A DNA stretch of 64,000 nucleotides from CAVPGP01 sp963704025 (GCA_963704025.1 CAVPGP010000002.1:434001-498000), one strand, 5' to 3'; counted from the first letter of the stretch, positions 40,386 through 49,668 are shown. Made by a program: numbers and translations. Notes: generated by a model from the sequence alone, not told the origin.

Positions 40386-43300
40386 CCTAGGAGGTATGCC
40401 GCCTCCGCCGAGAGGATCGCGCCTACGCAGAGGAGCGCCGCCGCTGCGCCGCCGAGGCCGCGCCGCCGGTCGAGACGCTGGTCCGCGAAGTCGGCCAGCG
40501 CCCACCCGGCTGCCGCAGCCGCGAACGAGAGGCCGAGCAGCGTGTCGTCGAGCGCAGCGTCGCCGACCAGCGCCTTGAGAAGCGCCGCCGCGAGGAAGGC
40601 CAGCCCGCCGAGCCGAAGCGCGGAGCGATAGCGGCCGGAGGCGACGCACGCGAGGCCGACGGCGCACCACAGAGCGGTCACGGCCGGCTGCGCATCGTCG
40701 AAGTCGATCGCGAGGAGGGCGAGCGAGGCTGCGTAGACCGCCAATGTCCCCGCCGTCCAGAGCGCGGCAACAGCACCGTACGGGCGGAGCCACTCGAGCG
40801 CGCGGACGACCTCGTCGTAGTCGCGGCCGCGCTGGGCCTCGTCGGGGCGACGGGCGTAGCGGCGCCGGAGCTCGACGCCGAGCGCGAGCGCCGCGGCGCC
40901 GGCAAAGAGGACGGCGGGGATGCCGCCCGCAGGATCGTGCTCGGCGAACAGCTCGTCCGGGCGGGCCTCGAGCGCCAGGACGTGGGCGAGCGCAAGCCCG
41001 GCGAAGGCGAGCGCGGCGAGCCGGAAGCGGGGCTCGCGTAGCCCGGACGCAGCGCCCGCGAGCGCGACGGCCGCCGCGCTGAACGCGAGCACCAGCCAGG
41101 TGCCGTCGAGCGCGTCGGCGGCGGCGGCGCCGGCGAACGTGAGCGCCGGCACCGCGAGCAGAGCCGCGAGATCGCGCGAGTCCACGCCGGTGAAGGTGAG
41201 CGCCCAGATCAGCGCGAGCCCGGCAGCCGGAGCCAGGAGCCAGACCTGGCCGCCGAGGCCGACCGTGCCGGCGGCTGTCGCGCATACTCCGACGGCGAGC
41301 AACATCGCCGCCTGAGGCTCGAGCCGCCACGGCCGTGGCGAGAGCCGCTGCTCCACGACCCCCGCGAGCACGGCGGCGATCCCGACCGCAAAGAGCGAGA
41401 GGGACTCGAGCTCGCGGGACAACCGGTGGACGTCGTACTCGAATGCCTTCACGAGCGCGACCGCGAGCAGCACGAGCCCGGCAACACGGACCTGCTGCCG
41501 CCGGGAGCGCAGGCCGCCGGCGACCAGCCCGAGCCCGAGCGCCGACCAGAGCGTCGTGACACCGGTCTGCCCGCCCTCGAAGCCGAGCTCGAGCAGCGCG
41601 AGCGAGGCCGCATAGACGGCGAACGCGCCCGCCGTCCAGCCTGCGACCGTGCGGACGGTCCCCTGAACGGATCCGAGCGCATCCACGAGACGGTCGAGCG
41701 GTGCGAGCACGCCGCCGCTGCGCCGGCGATCGGGCCACTCCCGCGCGAAGACCGCCACGGCGCCCGCCGCGAGTGCGATCGCGCCGGCACTCGCGGCTCC
41801 GTCGCCCGGGTGAGGCGTCGAGACCAGCAGGTCGCCGGGACGTGCCTCGACGGTGAGCGCGTTCCCGATGGCGAGCCCGAGATACCCGAACGCCGCGAGC
41901 TGGAACCGCCGCTCAGACACATGCGCGGCGAGCCACGCGAGCGCAGCGGCCTCGCCTGCCCAAACGCTGGTCAGCGCGGAGCCGCCGGCGAGCACAGCAC
42001 TCGCGATCGCCAGCGCGGTCAGCGCACCGATCCCTGCAACAGCGGCGAGACCCCGGAACCGAGGCCGCAGGGAGAGCGCAGCCGCGAGCGCGGCCTCGAC
42101 TGCGAAGACGACGAGCAGGGCGACGCCGTCGGCGGTGTCGAAGATCCGCGTGGCCGCGGTGGTCGCGAGCACGGACGCCGTGACGACGAGGCCGGCCGGC
42201 CCCGGCTCGAGCTCGCCGCCGCCGAGGCGCGCGTGCCACCGTGTCGCAGTGGCGAGATAGAGCAGCCAGAAGGCCGTCGCGACCGCCGCCACGGCAGCCG
42301 AGCCCGTCGCCGTGTCCTGCGCGACCAGCAGCGCCACCTGCGGCAGGCCGGCCACGATGCCGAGCACGAGCAGCACGAGCCAGCGACGCTCGATCGCGAC
42401 GTACGCGGCGGCGGCGAAGACGACCGCCACGAAGCCGGTCCCGAGCGGCGTCACCCCGCCCTGCAACACGACGGCCGCCGGGACGAGCATCGCTCCGATC
42501 AGCCCCAGACCCGCGAGCGACTCGGCGTCCCAGCGCAGCGCCGTGGAGGCGCCGACCGCGGCGATCCCGGCAGCGCAGGCGAGCGCAACGAGCGCCGGCA
42601 GCAGGTCGTACAGCACCGCGGCCGCGAGCAGCGTCGCGTACGCGCCGGCGATCCCGGCGCCTGCGGCCGTGAGCGCCGAGTACACGTCACCGTAGCGTCG
42701 GTGCAGCCAGGCGCCGGCACCGAAGCAGAGCGCCGACGCGAGCCCGCCGCATGCAACCCGGATCTCCGGCCCGATCCAGCCGCGGTTCACGGCCAGCACG
42801 AAGAAGAAGACGATCCCGAGCAGCGTCACGACGCCGCCGGCCCACGCGAGCACGCGGGCGCCGAGGAGATCCGACGTCTCGATCGAACGCAGCCGGTCGA
42901 GGTACGGCCGGGCGAACGGCTCCGCCTCCCGGGGCTCGAGCCGGGGCGGGGCGGCGGCCGCGACCGGTCCGGGACGACCCTCCGGCGCACGCGTCAACGG
43001 CGGCACCGCGAGATCCAGCATCGTCGGGATCGGGATCGGCAGGGGCTCGATCACCGGCTCGGGCTCGACCGCCGCCGGCTCCGTCACCGCCGGCTCCGGC
43101 TCCGCCGCAGGCGCAGGCCCGCTGACCCGCGCCGAGACGGTGAGCGCGCGCAGCTCGGCGAGCTCCGACTCGACCCGGCCCAGGCGCCGCTCGAGCGACG
43201 CCAGCGTCGTCGCGTCGGCGTTCGACGGCTCCGTGCTCCGCGGGGGCGTGCTCAGGGGACGCCACAGGCGCACGACCGCGAACACGGGCGCCGCGAACGA

Positions 43301-43528
43301 CTCGAGCCACCAGCGGAACGAGACCCACCACGCGCGCCGCGGGGGCCTGGACTCGTCCCACATCTCCCGCACGTCGGGCACGGCGTGCAGCAGCGCCGCG
43401 ACGACCCAGAGCGCCGCCGCCGGCGCTCCGAACAGCTGGTCGACGATCTCGTAGAGGCTCACGAGCCAGAGCGAGCCGGCAAGCACCGTCCAGGCGGTCG
43501 CGAGCCCGCGTGTCCCGCGTCCGTTCAT
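40386..43528 (-). pseudogene. DUF2339 multi-TM membrane protein, 5' part cut off by IS481-type insertion
   Basis: About 1047 residues from ATG 43528. The N-terminus has TM helices (TAWTVLAGSLWLVSLYEIV), a coiled segment LERRLGRVESELAELRAL, a Pro/Glu linker (PAAEPEPAVTEPAAVEPEP) and LLGARVLAWAGGVVTLLGIVFFF, the DUF2339 hallmark. Then come dozens of TM helices with a repeated unit (EARPGDLLVS, EARPDELFAEHDPAGGIPA, and EARPDGLFVAERHPGGG in the other part). It ends at AEAAYLLG where the IS begins. With the 3' part the intact protein would be about 1.3 thousand residues. Such proteins are thought to be envelope components; function unknown. Confidence 0.88.
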
Positions 43529-43901
43529 CCGCACCACCCGGAGCAGCCGGAGCCGAGGGAGAGCGTCATCTCCGACACGTGGACCGTCATGCGCCGACTC
43601 TGCGCCGAACGGCACGAGGATCCACAGAAGACTCGCCGAGCGGCGCGATTCCGCCGCTGAACGGCGTTGTGCGCCGCTGAACGGGAGCTGCCGGGACGAG
43701 GATTGCGAGCGCGGAGAGCATGCGCGGAATCTGCCCCGCAGCACTAACAGGGCGCTAAGAAGCTCTAACAGAACGAAGCACGGGCTGTCTGAACGCGCTG
43801 GTCGGCGCGCTGCCGCGTCCTCAGTTGGGCCGGTAGCTCTGCTATCGGCCCGCCCTGCGTCCTTGCATCGCACTCGCCCAGCACGCCCAGCCAGCGCGTG
43901 G
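43529..43901. other. Intergenic region upstream of the DUF2339 gene
   Basis: No gene. It contains two direct copies of GCCGCTGAACGG around 43,650-43,685 and a cluster of CTAACAG. AGAAGCTCTAAC (43,758-43,769) recurs inverted as GTTAGAGCTTCT at 43,909-43,920, inside the last codons of the neighbouring hydrolase gene. The promoter of the DUF2339 gene must lie here. Confidence 0.4.
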
Positions 43902-45257
43902 TCATTCGGTTAGAGCTTCTAAATCCGAGCCGAAGATCTCCTGCTGCCGCGTGAACGGGTACGTCGCCCAGTAGAGGCGCGTCACCGTGCCGTGCTCGTC
44001 GCGGACGAGCCGCAGCAGCTCGCCCTGCTCGCGGCCGGAGACCGTGCGGAAGACATCCTCGCCCGCCGGCTCGAAGACCGACGGAGGCCGCTCCTTCGGG
44101 AGCGACGCGACCCGCGCCTCGAGGCGGCCGTCGTTCCACGAGAAGACGAACTCGGAGCCCTCGGACCACCAGCGCCCGAGCGCCGACTCGAGCGCCGCGG
44201 GCGGCGCCGCCTGCGGGCGCCACTCGGTCGGCTCTTCCGGCAGCGCCTGGAGCGCGGTCTCCGCAAGCTGCAGCGCCAGCAGGTCGGGGTTCCCGCCGGC
44301 GCCGTCGTTCATCAGCACGGCGGCGCCGATCTCCCGCTTCGGATGGATGTATGCGCCGGCGAGATGCCCCGGCATGCCGCCGTTGTGGCCGCCGAAGATG
44401 CCCTGCTCGCGACGGTAGAGCATCAGCCCGAGACCCCAGCCGAGCGTCCATGCATCGGGGTCCCACATCGTCTGCGGGAACCACATCGCCTTCGCCGTCT
44501 CGGCCGCGAGGACCCCCTCCCGGCCCTTCGCGAGCACCGTCAGCCAGGTCACGAGGTCTGTCGGCGTCGCCCAGAGCTGGCCGGCCGGCGCGAACCCCCG
44601 GGAGTCGTTGTGCCGCTCGCGCCTGGCCGTCTGCGTGTACGGCGAGACCAGGTACCCCTGGGCGTGCGGCTCCGCCGGGTCGTACGTCGTCCGGGTCAGT
44701 CCGACCGGGTGCAGGATCTGTCGCTCGACGTACTCGCGCCAAGACATCCCGGATCGCCGCGCGACGACCTCGCCGAGCAGCGCGTAGGCGAGGTTCGAGT
44801 AGTGGTGGCGCTCGTGCGGCGGGAGCACCTGCTCGGTCCGCTCGAGGTCGGCCAACAGCTGCTCGATCCCCGGCGACTCGAGCGACTCCCAGATGTCGCC
44901 GTGGGGCTCCCGCTGGAGCCCGGAGAGGTGGGCCAGCAGACGGCGCAGCGTCGGCGAGCCGTGATGCGCCTCGGGGACGTGCCGCTCGAGCCGGTCGTCC
45001 AGGTCGAGCTTGCCCTCGTCGCGGAGGCGCATGATCGAGACGGCTGTGAAGGTCTTCGTGATCGAGCCGATCCGGTACTGGTGCTCGGGCGTCGCGGCGG
45101 CTTCGTCCTCGATGTTCGCGAGCCCGACCGCCTCGGCCCAGAACACCTCCCCGGCCTGGACGACCGCGGCGGAGACGCTCGGCAGGCGCTCGGCCTGCGC
45201 CTCGCGCAGCTTCCGCGAGAGGTCCCGCTGGAGCGACTCAGGCGCGGGCACTGGCAC
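43902..45257 (-). CDS. Serine hydrolase of the beta-lactamase / penicillin-binding-protein fold
   Basis: 451 residues. The catalytic SxxK is in YRIGSITKTFTAVSIMRL (near 65) and the YxN motif in HHYSNLAYALLGEVVARRSG; the third KTG-like motif is HNGGMPGHLAG. This is the class C/EstB/AmpH-type family of esterases and peptidases; no signal peptide is evident, which argues for a cytoplasmic esterase. A C-terminal beta-rich domain (FVFSWNDGRLEARVASLP) follows. It overlaps the upstream aldolase gene by 20 bases. Confidence 0.88.
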   Translation of the reverse strand: MPVPAPESLQRDLSRKLREAQAERLPSVSAAVVQAGEVFWAEAVGLANIEDEAAATPEHQYRIGSITKTFTAVSIMRLRDEGKLDLDDRLERHVPEAHHGSPTLRRLLAHLSGLQREPHGDIWESLESPGIEQLLADLERTEQVLPPHERHHYSNLAYALLGEVVARRSGMSWREYVERQILHPVGLTRTTYDPAEPHAQGYLVSPYTQTARRERHNDSRGFAPAGQLWATPTDLVTWLTVLAKGREGVLAAETAKAMWFPQTMWDPDAWTLGWGLGLMLYRREQGIFGGHNGGMPGHLAGAYIHPKREIGAAVLMNDGAGGNPDLLALQLAETALQALPEEPTEWRPQAAPPAALESALGRWWSEGSEFVFSWNDGRLEARVASLPKERPPSVFEPAGEDVFRTVSGREQGELLRLVRDEHGTVTRLYWATYPFTRQQEIFGSDLEALTE

Positions 45258-46296
45258 CCAGTGCCTGGGGGATCAGCGCCTGCGGGATCAGCTCTCCGGC
45301 GCGATCGACGTGGTCGTCGTCGACACCGAGGTGCGTGACCGCCCGGAGGACGCCCGAACGCCTCGTCATCGAGAGCCCGACGCCGGCGTCCCACAGGTGC
45401 GCGAGCGCCTCCGCCTCGGTCAGCCCCAGCGCCGCGACGTCCACCTGAACGAAGTTCGTCTCGGTCGCGTCCGGGTCGACCGGGACGCCGCGCTCGTGCA
45501 GCGTGACCGCCAGCCGCTTGGCGCGTGCGTGGTCCTCGGTCAGCCGCTGCACGTTGTGGTCGAGCGCGTACAGCCCTGCCGCCGCGACGATCCCGGCCTG
45601 ACGCATCGCGCCGCCGAAGGCGTGCTTCTCGCGCCGCGCCCGCGCCATCAGCTCGCCGGACCCGGCGATGATCGCGCCGAGCGGGCAGCCGAGCCCCTTC
45701 GAGAGGCAGAGCTGCACCGTGTCGAAGAGGCCTCCCAGCTCGGCGGCCGGGACGCCGCTCGCGACCGAGGCGTTCAAGAGCCGCGCCCCGTCCAGGTGGA
45801 GCCTTAGGCCGAGCTCGCGCCCCGTCGCGACCACGTCCCGCAGCTGCTCCGTCGGCCACACCTTGCCGCCCCCGTCGTTGTGCGTGTTCTCCAGCGCCAG
45901 CACCGTCGTGCGCGGCGTGTGGCTTTCGTTCCCGGCGCTGTGCGCGGCCCGCACCTGCTCCGGGGTCAAGAGCCCGCGCGTGCCGGTCACCCCCCGTGTC
46001 TGGATGCCCGAGAAGCGGGCCGCCCCGCCGAGCTCCCAGACCATGATGTGCGCCGACTGCTCGACGATCAGCTCGCTGCCGCGCTCGCCGAGGATGGCGA
46101 GCGCGATCTGGTTCGCCATCGTCGCGGTCGGCAGGTAAACGGCCTCCTCGTGGCCGAGCAGCTCGGCCGCGCGGCGCTCGAGCTCGATGACGGTCGGGTC
46201 CTCGCGGCGCTGCTCGTCCCCCACCTCGGCGGTCGCCATCGCCTGCCGCATTCCCGGCGACGGCAGGGTCTTCGTGTCCGAACGGAGGTCGATCAC
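45238..46296 (-). CDS. Low-specificity L-threonine aldolase
   Basis: 352 residues of the PLP fold type I aldolase family: MIDLRSDTKTLPSPGMRQAMA, VGDEQRREDPTVIELERR (normally GDDxYxxDP), YLPTATMANQIAL, LALENTHNDGGG, LRLHLDGARLLNAS and the PLP lysine in CLSKGLGCPLGA. It cleaves L-threonine to glycine and acetaldehyde, feeding glycine that the gcv system elsewhere in the window could degrade. Co-translated with the downstream hydrolase by overlap. Confidence 0.92.
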   Translation of the reverse strand: MIDLRSDTKTLPSPGMRQAMATAEVGDEQRREDPTVIELERRAAELLGHEEAVYLPTATMANQIALAILGERGSELIVEQSAHIMVWELGGAARFSGIQTRGVTGTRGLLTPEQVRAAHSAGNESHTPRTTVLALENTHNDGGGKVWPTEQLRDVVATGRELGLRLHLDGARLLNASVASGVPAAELGGLFDTVQLCLSKGLGCPLGAIIAGSGELMARARREKHAFGGAMRQAGIVAAAGLYALDHNVQRLTEDHARAKRLAVTLHERGVPVDPDATETNFVQVDVAALGLTEAEALAHLWDAGVGLSMTRRSGVLRAVTHLGVDDDHVDRAGELIPQALIPQALGASARA

Positions 46297-46355
46297 GGCG
46301 GAAGGCTATACAGGATCTTGATTCCTTCCTCACAGGCCCTTGCGAGACTCGGTCC

Positions 46356-46739
46356 GTGGTCGCCACGCCGGCACCGGTCGTCCCGCCCTTCATCCAGCAC
46401 ATCGTCAAGCGCAAGGCCGGAGAGCGCGCCTATGCGCCGACGCGCGGGTTCGGCTACCGCTACCGCTCGTATGCGTGGCGGGGCGGGAGGCTCACCATCC
46501 GCCTTGTCGACCCGAGGTACCCCAACGCCGCGAAGCACACGGTGCTCTTCGCCGCCGCCCGCTACCACGGCACCTGCGACGCCGGCAAGCTGAAGACGCT
46601 GCAGCTCGACGGCAACCGCGTGTACTGGGACGGCACCACGGCGTGGCGCTGCCTCCGCGGCGTGAAGCTGAGCGCGTCAGGGCCGAACCTTCCCGACGTC
46701 GGGCTCGGCCGCTTCGTCTCGCTGGCGAGACGGCTGTAG
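46356..46739 (+). CDS. Hypothetical protein
   Basis: 127 residues from GTG. Basic and aromatic-rich (RGFGYRYRSYAWRGGRLTIRLVD, YWDGTTAWRCLRGVKL) with two cysteines that could form a disulfide. No clear signal peptide or family. The regular codon use and the hairpin directly after its stop support expression. Confidence 0.5.
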   Translation: MVATPAPVVPPFIQHIVKRKAGERAYAPTRGFGYRYRSYAWRGGRLTIRLVDPRYPNAAKHTVLFAAARYHGTCDAGKLKTLQLDGNRVYWDGTTAWRCLRGVKLSASGPNLPDVGLGRFVSLARRL

Positions 46740-46746
46740 CGTCCCC

Positions 46747-46769
46747 GTACCTGGTCGGCGACCAGGTAC
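46747..46769. repeat. 23-base perfect hairpin, copy 1
   Basis: Arms GTACCTGGTC and GACCAGGTAC around GGC, 7 bases after the stop of the preceding gene. Identical copies are at 56,210 and 56,289. It may serve as a terminator, a REP-like element or a protein-binding palindrome. Confidence 0.75.
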
Positions 46770-46779
46770 GGCAGTCTGT

Positions 46780-46814
46780 GTAACTTGACAGTTACGTAAC
46801 AGCAGTGTTACAAA
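46780..46814 (+). promoter_or_regulatory. Promoter with two tandem operators of the ArsR-type regulator
   Basis: Two abutting 16-base inverted repeats, each GTAAC-N6-GTTAC (46,780-46,795 and 46,796-46,811). The spacer of the first is TTGACA, a perfect -35. 18 bases on, TACAAA (46,809-46,814) serves as -10. Transcription would start at about the ATG of the regulator, giving a leaderless mRNA. Binding by the regulator would block the promoter (autorepression). Confidence 0.72.
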
Positions 46815-46821
46815 GACGGGC

Positions 46822-47136
46822 ATGCAGGCGATGCAGGCCCTCGCAGACCCGACGCGGCGGCGTATCGTCGAGCTGCTCGCCGAGGGCGAGCGCAGCGCAG
46901 GCGAGATCGCCTCGGAGTTCCGGACGAGCCGTCCCGGCGTCTCGCGCCACCTGCGGGTGTTGCGCGAGCACGGGCTCGTGCGCGCGCGAGAGGAGGGGCA
47001 GCGGCGCCTCTACTCGCTCGACCCGACGCCGCTCGCCGAGCTCGACGAGTGGCTCTCCCGCTATCGGGGCTTCTGGGCCACCCGGCTCGACGCGCTCGAG
47101 ACGGAGATCCGACGCCGGCGGAAGGAGGGTGCGTGA
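46822..47136 (+). CDS. ArsR/SmtB-family transcriptional regulator
   Basis: 104 residues: winged helix with LADPTRRRIVELLAEGERSAGEIASEF and the recognition helix RPGVSRHLRVLREHGLVRAREEGQRRLYSLD. It has no cysteine metal-binding motif, so it belongs to the type that pairs with AHSA1/SRPBCC proteins and not to metal sensors. It heads an operon and probably represses it through the tandem palindromes upstream. Confidence 0.92.
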   Translation: MQAMQALADPTRRRIVELLAEGERSAGEIASEFRTSRPGVSRHLRVLREHGLVRAREEGQRRLYSLDPTPLAELDEWLSRYRGFWATRLDALETEIRRRRKEGA

Positions 47137-48005
47137 ACCGCGGCGGCGTCCGCGTCCAGCGCCGCTACGACGCGAGCGTGGCCGAGGTGTGGGCGGCGCT
47201 CGTCGACCCCTCGAGCCTCGGCCGCTGGCTGGCGCAGGCCGGACGCGTCGAGCCGCGCGAGGGCGGCGTGTTCGAGCTCGACTTCCCGGACCGCGAGCTG
47301 ACCCGCATGAACGGACGCGTGCGCGCCGTCGAGCCCGAGCGGCTGCTCGAGCTCGAGTGGAACTATCCCGGCGAGCCGCCCTCGATCGTCCGCTTCGAAC
47401 TGGAGGAGGATGGGGTCGGCACGCGGCTCGCGGTCGACCACCGGGGGCTCGAGCGCGCGGCCGCGAGCGCGTACGGCCAGGGCTGGCATCGCCACCTCGA
47501 GCGCCTCCGCGACAGCCTCGGCGTCGGGGATGTCCGTGCCGACGGCGACCGGGCGGCGCTCCGCTACGTGCGCGGCTACGCCGCGACGCCGGAGGAGGTC
47601 TGGGCCGCGTTCACCGAGCCCGACTCGATCCGGCGCTGGCTCTTCGCCGAGGCGGTCGTCGAGCCCCGGGCGGGCGGCGCCTTCGAGCTCCGGTGGGGCG
47701 AGGACGCCGCGCGCGGCGAGGTGCTGGTCTGGCAGCCGCCGCACGTCTTCGAGGCAAGCTGGGACGAATCGGACGTGGAGTCGGTGCTGCGGGTGGAGAT
47801 CTCGGCATCCGAGGAGGGGTGCGTGCTCGTCCTCGACCACCGCGGCCTGACGCGCCCCTCCGCGATCGGCACCGGCGCGGGCTGGCACGCGCATCTGGCC
47901 GCGCTCGGCGACGTGCTCGGGTCCCGCGGCAAGATCGAGGACCGCTGGCAGGAGCGATTCGATGCGCTGAAGCCGGTGTACGGCGAACTCGTGGGGCGGC
48001 TCTGA
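47133..48005 (+). CDS. Tandem AHSA1/SRPBCC-domain protein
   Basis: 290 residues made of two copies of the AHSA1 fold. Copy 1 has VQRRYDASVAEVWAALVDPSSLGRWL and VDHRGLERAAASAYGQGWHRHLERL; copy 2 has YVRGYAATPEEVWAAFTEPDSIRRWLF and LDHRGLTRPSAIGTGAGWHAHLAAL. The hydrophobic cavity of this fold binds lipophilic ligands. ArsR-AHSA1 pairs are common; the ligand is unknown. GTGA overlap with the regulator. Confidence 0.88.
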   Translation: MNRGGVRVQRRYDASVAEVWAALVDPSSLGRWLAQAGRVEPREGGVFELDFPDRELTRMNGRVRAVEPERLLELEWNYPGEPPSIVRFELEEDGVGTRLAVDHRGLERAAASAYGQGWHRHLERLRDSLGVGDVRADGDRAALRYVRGYAATPEEVWAAFTEPDSIRRWLFAEAVVEPRAGGAFELRWGEDAARGEVLVWQPPHVFEASWDESDVESVLRVEISASEEGCVLVLDHRGLTRPSAIGTGAGWHAHLAALGDVLGSRGKIEDRWQERFDALKPVYGELVGRL

Positions 48006-48568
48006 GCGACGACGTCTACACGCTCCCCGAGGGTCTCCCCGAGCCGGAGGACGACGGCGGCGCGGATCATCTCCTGGGCGCCGAGGTGCCGTCGCTCGTG
48101 CTCGAGTCGTCCCTGGGCCCGGTCGACCTGGCGGCGCTCTCGGCGAAGCGCGGCATCCTCTACGTCTACCCGCGCACCGGGCGGCCGGGCCGTCCCGCGC
48201 TCGACGGCTGGGACAGGATTCCCGGAGCACGCGGCTGCACGCCGCAGTCGTGCGAGTTCCGCGACCACGCCGCCGAGCTCGCCGCGTTCGGCGCCACCGT
48301 CGCGGGGCTCTCCGCGCAGGACCTCGACGACCAGCGGGAGTTCGCCGCGCAGAACCGGATGCCGTTCCCGGTCGTCGCCGACCCGGAGCTGCGGCTGCGC
48401 GCAGCGCTCGGCCTGCCGACGATGGTCGTCGAAGCGCTGACGCTCTACAGGCGGCTCGCGTGGGTCGCCGAGCGCGGCCGGATCGTCAAGGTGTTCTACC
48501 CCGTCTTCCCGCCGGACCGGAACGCGCAGGATGTCCTGGACTGGCTCGCACGAGAGAGGAGCGACTGA
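48002..48568 (+). CDS. Thioredoxin-fold peroxiredoxin (BCP-like), probable CTG start
   Basis: 188 residues if translation begins at CTG 48002, which overlaps the preceding stop as CTGA, mirroring the ATGA/GTGA overlaps in this genome. No in-frame ATG/GTG/TTG lies early enough to keep the whole domain (LLGAEVPSLVLESSLGPVDLAAL); GTG 48086 would truncate it. The redox motif is WDRIPGARGCTPQSCEFRDH with the peroxidatic Cys and a second Cys five residues on. It would reduce peroxides using thioredoxin. Third gene of the operon. Confidence 0.78.
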   Translation: MSDDVYTLPEGLPEPEDDGGADHLLGAEVPSLVLESSLGPVDLAALSAKRGILYVYPRTGRPGRPALDGWDRIPGARGCTPQSCEFRDHAAELAAFGATVAGLSAQDLDDQREFAAQNRMPFPVVADPELRLRAALGLPTMVVEALTLYRRLAWVAERGRIVKVFYPVFPPDRNAQDVLDWLARERSD

Positions 48569-48996
48569 TGGCAACCGTGATTCCTTACGTCCTGTACGAG
48601 GACTGCGCCGGCGCGATCGACTGGCTCTCGAAGGCATTCGGCTTCGAGGAGCAGCTGCGCTCGATTGCCCCCGACGGCGAGACCGTCTGGCACGCCGAGC
48701 TCCAGCTCGGCGGCGCGACGGTCTACCTGGGCGACCCGGGGGACGACTACCGGAGCCCCGCGCACCTCGGCGGAGTGACCGTGTCGCTCCACGTCGAGCT
48801 CGACGGAGACGTCGACGCGCACTTCGAGCGGGCGAAAGCCGCCGGGGCGGAGATCCTCGAGCAGCCGGCCGACCAGGAGTACGGCGACCGGCGCTACGCC
48901 GCCAAGGATCCCGAGGGCCACCACTGGTTCTTCGCGCAGAAGGTCAAGGACGTCTCGCCCGAGGAGTGGGGCGCGATCACCGCGAAGGCGTCGTAG
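48568..48996 (+). CDS. VOC-superfamily (glyoxalase/PhnB-like) protein
   Basis: 142 residues: VIPYVLYEDCAGAIDWLSKAFGFEEQLR, HAELQLGGATVYLGDP, VSLHVELDGDVDAHFERAKAAGAEIL and KDPEGHHWFFAQK show the paired beta-alpha-beta-beta-beta modules of the vicinal-oxygen-chelate fold. PhnB-like members often bind small ligands without known catalysis. It starts in a TGATG overlap with the redoxin, so it is the last gene of the ArsR operon. Confidence 0.85.
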   Translation: MATVIPYVLYEDCAGAIDWLSKAFGFEEQLRSIAPDGETVWHAELQLGGATVYLGDPGDDYRSPAHLGGVTVSLHVELDGDVDAHFERAKAAGAEILEQPADQEYGDRRYAAKDPEGHHWFFAQKVKDVSPEEWGAITAKAS

Positions 48997-48999
48997 CGC

Positions 49000-49668
49000 T
49001 CAGAGAAGCACCGCGAGCCCGCGCACCAGAAGGAAGACGCCGATCGTGGCCGCGATCGCCGCGCCCAGCAGCCGACCGTTGCGCGAGAGCCAGTCGTTGA
49101 GCCGCTGCACGCGGGCCTGCGTCGACTCGGGCCAGACTGCATACGCCACGAGCGGCACCTCGATCAGCGCAAACATGATCAGGTTGAAGCCGAGGACGAG
49201 CAGCACCGACTCGAGCGCCGAGTAGTCGCCGAGCGCGATGTCCTTCAACCCGACCAGGTAGAAGATGCTCGGCAGGTCGAGGAAGATCCCGGCGGCAAAG
49301 GCGATCCAGCCCGAGCCGTGCGAGAGCGCCCGCTGCGAGCGGGACGGCGTGCTTTCCGGGGCTGGCCCGCGCATCCGGGCGCGCCGGTGCGCCCGAAGGA
49401 GCAGCGCCGCGCCGACGAGCGCGAGCATGCCCGCAACGAGGTTCACCCACGCGCCGACGCTGTGCTCGTGCCCGCCGAAGTTCTCCGGCTGGAGGACGAA
49501 CACGGCCGCGAGGCCGATCGTGACGCTGATCGAGAGCGCCCCCAGGAGGAAGAACAGCAGCAGCCGTGCGGGCTGCGGACGGCCGAGCAGGATCACGACC
49601 ACGGCCAGCAGCGTGGGGTAGAACGCCGCGCCGATGGCGAGCACGAGCAGGTCGACGAGCGGGCTCAT
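49000..49668 (-). CDS. GAP/Sap family six-TM membrane protein (LysE-like)
   Basis: 222 residues, six TM helices (LLVLAIGAAFYPTLLAVVVILL, LLLFFLLGALSISVTIGLAAVF, WVNLVAGMLALVGAALLLRA, WIAFAAGIFLDLPSIFYLVGL, LLVLGFNLIMFALIEVPLVAYAV, LLGAAIAATIGVFLLVRGLAV). The pattern matches the GAP (peptidoglycolipid addressing protein) / Sap family of actinobacteria, linked to lipid export in mycobacteria. The substrate here is unknown. Confidence 0.75.
   Translation of the reverse strand: MSPLVDLLVLAIGAAFYPTLLAVVVILLGRPQPARLLLFFLLGALSISVTIGLAAVFVLQPENFGGHEHSVGAWVNLVAGMLALVGAALLLRAHRRARMRGPAPESTPSRSQRALSHGSGWIAFAAGIFLDLPSIFYLVGLKDIALGDYSALESVLLVLGFNLIMFALIEVPLVAYAVWPESTQARVQRLNDWLSRNGRLLGAAIAATIGVFLLVRGLAVLL

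Noticed and set aside
41426..43660. 744-codon plus-strand open frame across the DUF2339 gene
   Set aside because: Arg/Gly/Glu-rich shadow of codon-biased membrane protein sequence on the other strand; no hydrophobic or domain pattern of its own.
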